Shown piece after piece: positions 62,973-64,000 of a DNA stretch of 64,000 bases. This DNA is from JABWBD01 sp040768665 (GTDB lineage Bacteria > Planctomycetota > Planctomycetia > Pirellulales > Thermoguttaceae), in assembly GCA_040768665.1 (NCBI GenBank), contig JAXGMN010000018.1, forward strand, positions 178,150 to 242,149, read 5' to 3'. The notes under the pieces were generated by a model that was given only the letters and a program-made list of their open reading frames with translations, made no database searches and had not been told where the DNA came from. A program made the position numbers and the translations under genes. Each line of letters opens with the position of its first letter. Position 1 is the first letter of the stretch.

Positions 62973-64000
62973 ATGCCACTTAAGAATTACGTTCGTACGG
63001 TGCAGCTCGCAACGTTGATGGGCCTGTTCTCTCAGGCGATCGTTCTGGTTGCAGCAGAGTCGTCGATTTCGCAGTTCTCGACGGGCGGGCGAAATATCTA
63101 CCGCCTGGCGGTGGCCGAGTTGAATAGGATGTCGGATTCAAAAGAGATTGTCGGCTCGACCTACGACGACCGCGTGTGTGCCTTTGACGCAGACGGTAAG
63201 CACCTGTGGGACGTTGCGGTCGGTGGCTTTGTTTTCGACCTGGCGGCCGGTGATCTCGACGGCGACGGCACCGACGAGATCCTGGCCGCGTGTGCCGACG
63301 GTCACGTATACGCGATCAGCAGTAACGGAACACAGCTCTGGAAGCAGGATCTGGGCTCGCCGGTGTGGCAGGTCGCGACGGCTCGGATCGAGAGCAATCA
63401 GCGCGCCGCCCTGGCAGGGGGAATCAGCCGTAAGGTGGTCGCCTTCTCGCCCGGCGGGAAACTGTTGGGTGAATCGCGAGGATGGGCGATCAACGGCGTC
63501 GTCCGAATGATGCGTGCCGGGGATTTCGACGGCGATGGCAAGGACGAAGTCGCGGTGCTCCCGGCACGCGGGCAGGCGAAAGACGTGGTGTTTCTGGAAA
63601 TGCCCGACCTGACGCCCCGAAAACAGCGCATTTCTTTCGAAATGAGACCCTGGGATGGCTCGTCCCCCGAGGCCCGAAAAGCGGGCGAACAGTTCCGCTC
63701 GGGCAAGCAGCCATGGAACGCCCAGGGCTTGCGGACGGCCAACGGTTGCACCGGCGATTTGGACGGTGACGGGGCCGAGGAACTGATTTTCAACCCGGGA
63801 GCCTGGTCGCTTCAAGGTGAATTGCGGCAGACAGCCGAGTTCCCCGAGGTCTTCAAGGTCCCCCGCTACGACCAGTTCTACAAGATGCGGATGGTTGCCA
63901 CGGGTGACCTGACGGGCGCTCCCGGTGCTGAGATCGTGCTCCTGGAGGGCTGCGAAATCCGATTGCTCGACAGCCGGGGCAAGACGCTGGGCGCTGCTTC
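62973..64000 (+). CDS. Exported FG-GAP/VCBS propeller protein, 3' end outside window
   Basis: Reads MPLKNYVRTVQLATLMGLFS then QAIVLVAA, a signal peptide, and stays open to the window end (342 codons). It has repeats with calcium-type loops: GDLDGDGTDEILAAC, GDFDGDGKDEVAVLP and GDLDGDGAEELIFNP, the marks of FG-GAP/VCBS beta-propellers. AAGGAGACAACG precedes the ATG. Likely a secreted adhesion or binding protein. It lies 11 bases after the methyltransferase gene. Confidence 0.8.
   Translation, partial: MPLKNYVRTVQLATLMGLFSQAIVLVAAESSISQFSTGGRNIYRLAVAELNRMSDSKEIVGSTYDDRVCAFDADGKHLWDVAVGGFVFDLAAGDLDGDGTDEILAACADGHVYAISSNGTQLWKQDLGSPVWQVATARIESNQRAALAGGISRKVVAFSPGGKLLGESRGWAINGVVRMMRAGDFDGDGKDEVAVLPARGQAKDVVFLEMPDLTPRKQRISFEMRPWDGSSPEARKAGEQFRSGKQPWNAQGLRTANGCTGDLDGDGAEELIFNPGAWSLQGELRQTAEFPEVFKVPRYDQFYKMRMVATGDLTGAPGAEIVLLEGCEIRLLDSRGKTLGAA

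Overview
The window is GC-rich bacterial chromosome and looks like Planctomycetota, most likely a Pirellulales-type organism. I infer this from the family mix: several Tat-exported Gfo/Idh/MocA oxidoreductases, a sialidase/DUF3748/heparinase degradation locus, a membrane sulfatase-fold enzyme, a DUF5107-TPR protein, FG-GAP and LRR proteins, scattered orientation with short operons, and many dispersed palindromic repeats. There is no prophage, CRISPR array, transposase, rRNA gene or confident tRNA.

Layout. 1-10.4 kb is mostly housekeeping: an exported protein fragment, an HDOD regulator, purM, a c'-type cytochrome, a glgX-type debranching enzyme, purF, proB and serC. 11.0-19.2 kb is a tight three-gene operon: a YqiJ/NfeD-like membrane protein, a 702-residue flotillin and a 1796-codon AAA+ ATPase. 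19.7-24 kb carries an exported aldo/keto reductase, FbaB-type aldolase, a small acidic protein translationally coupled to a NarL-type response regulator, and a DUF4254 protein. 24.3-36.4 kb is a polysaccharide-degradation island (sialidase-like, DUF3748 propeller, heparinase II/III-like, two TIM-barrel glycosidase-like proteins, a beta-helix protein, an epoxide-hydrolase-like protein) with several gene remnants. 36.5-39 kb holds a lipoprotein, a hypothetical gene, a DUF2461 gene and a degenerate tRNA-like sequence. 39.1-44.4 kb has acetate kinase, then a two-gene redox unit: a lipoprotein with TPR-like and FMN-binding regions overlapping a polyferredoxin that joins NapH-like and NapG-like halves. 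A decayed copy of the ackA 3' end follows. 44.4-52 kb has three exported Gfo/Idh/MocA oxidoreductases, a sugar isomerase, an esterase-like protein and an LRR lipoprotein. 52.3-58.9 kb looks like a surface-glycan locus: two paralogous GT39/ArnT-like membrane proteins (one frameshifted), a small membrane protein, a membrane sulfatase-fold enzyme with Thr in place of the usual Cys/Ser, and a UbiA-type prenyltransferase like the DPPR synthase family. 59-64 kb has a DUF5107-TPR protein, hairpin repeats, an exported O-methyltransferase and a truncated FG-GAP protein.

Systems most worth attention are the flotillin/YqiJ/giant ATPase operon, the flavin lipoprotein plus fused polyferredoxin, and the glycan locus. 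The other striking feature is the number of dispersed palindromic elements: at least six sequence families, some nested in one another, one inserted in frame inside the polyferredoxin gene, and one (101 bp, 18-bp terminal inverted repeats) present in two almost identical copies plus a truncated one.
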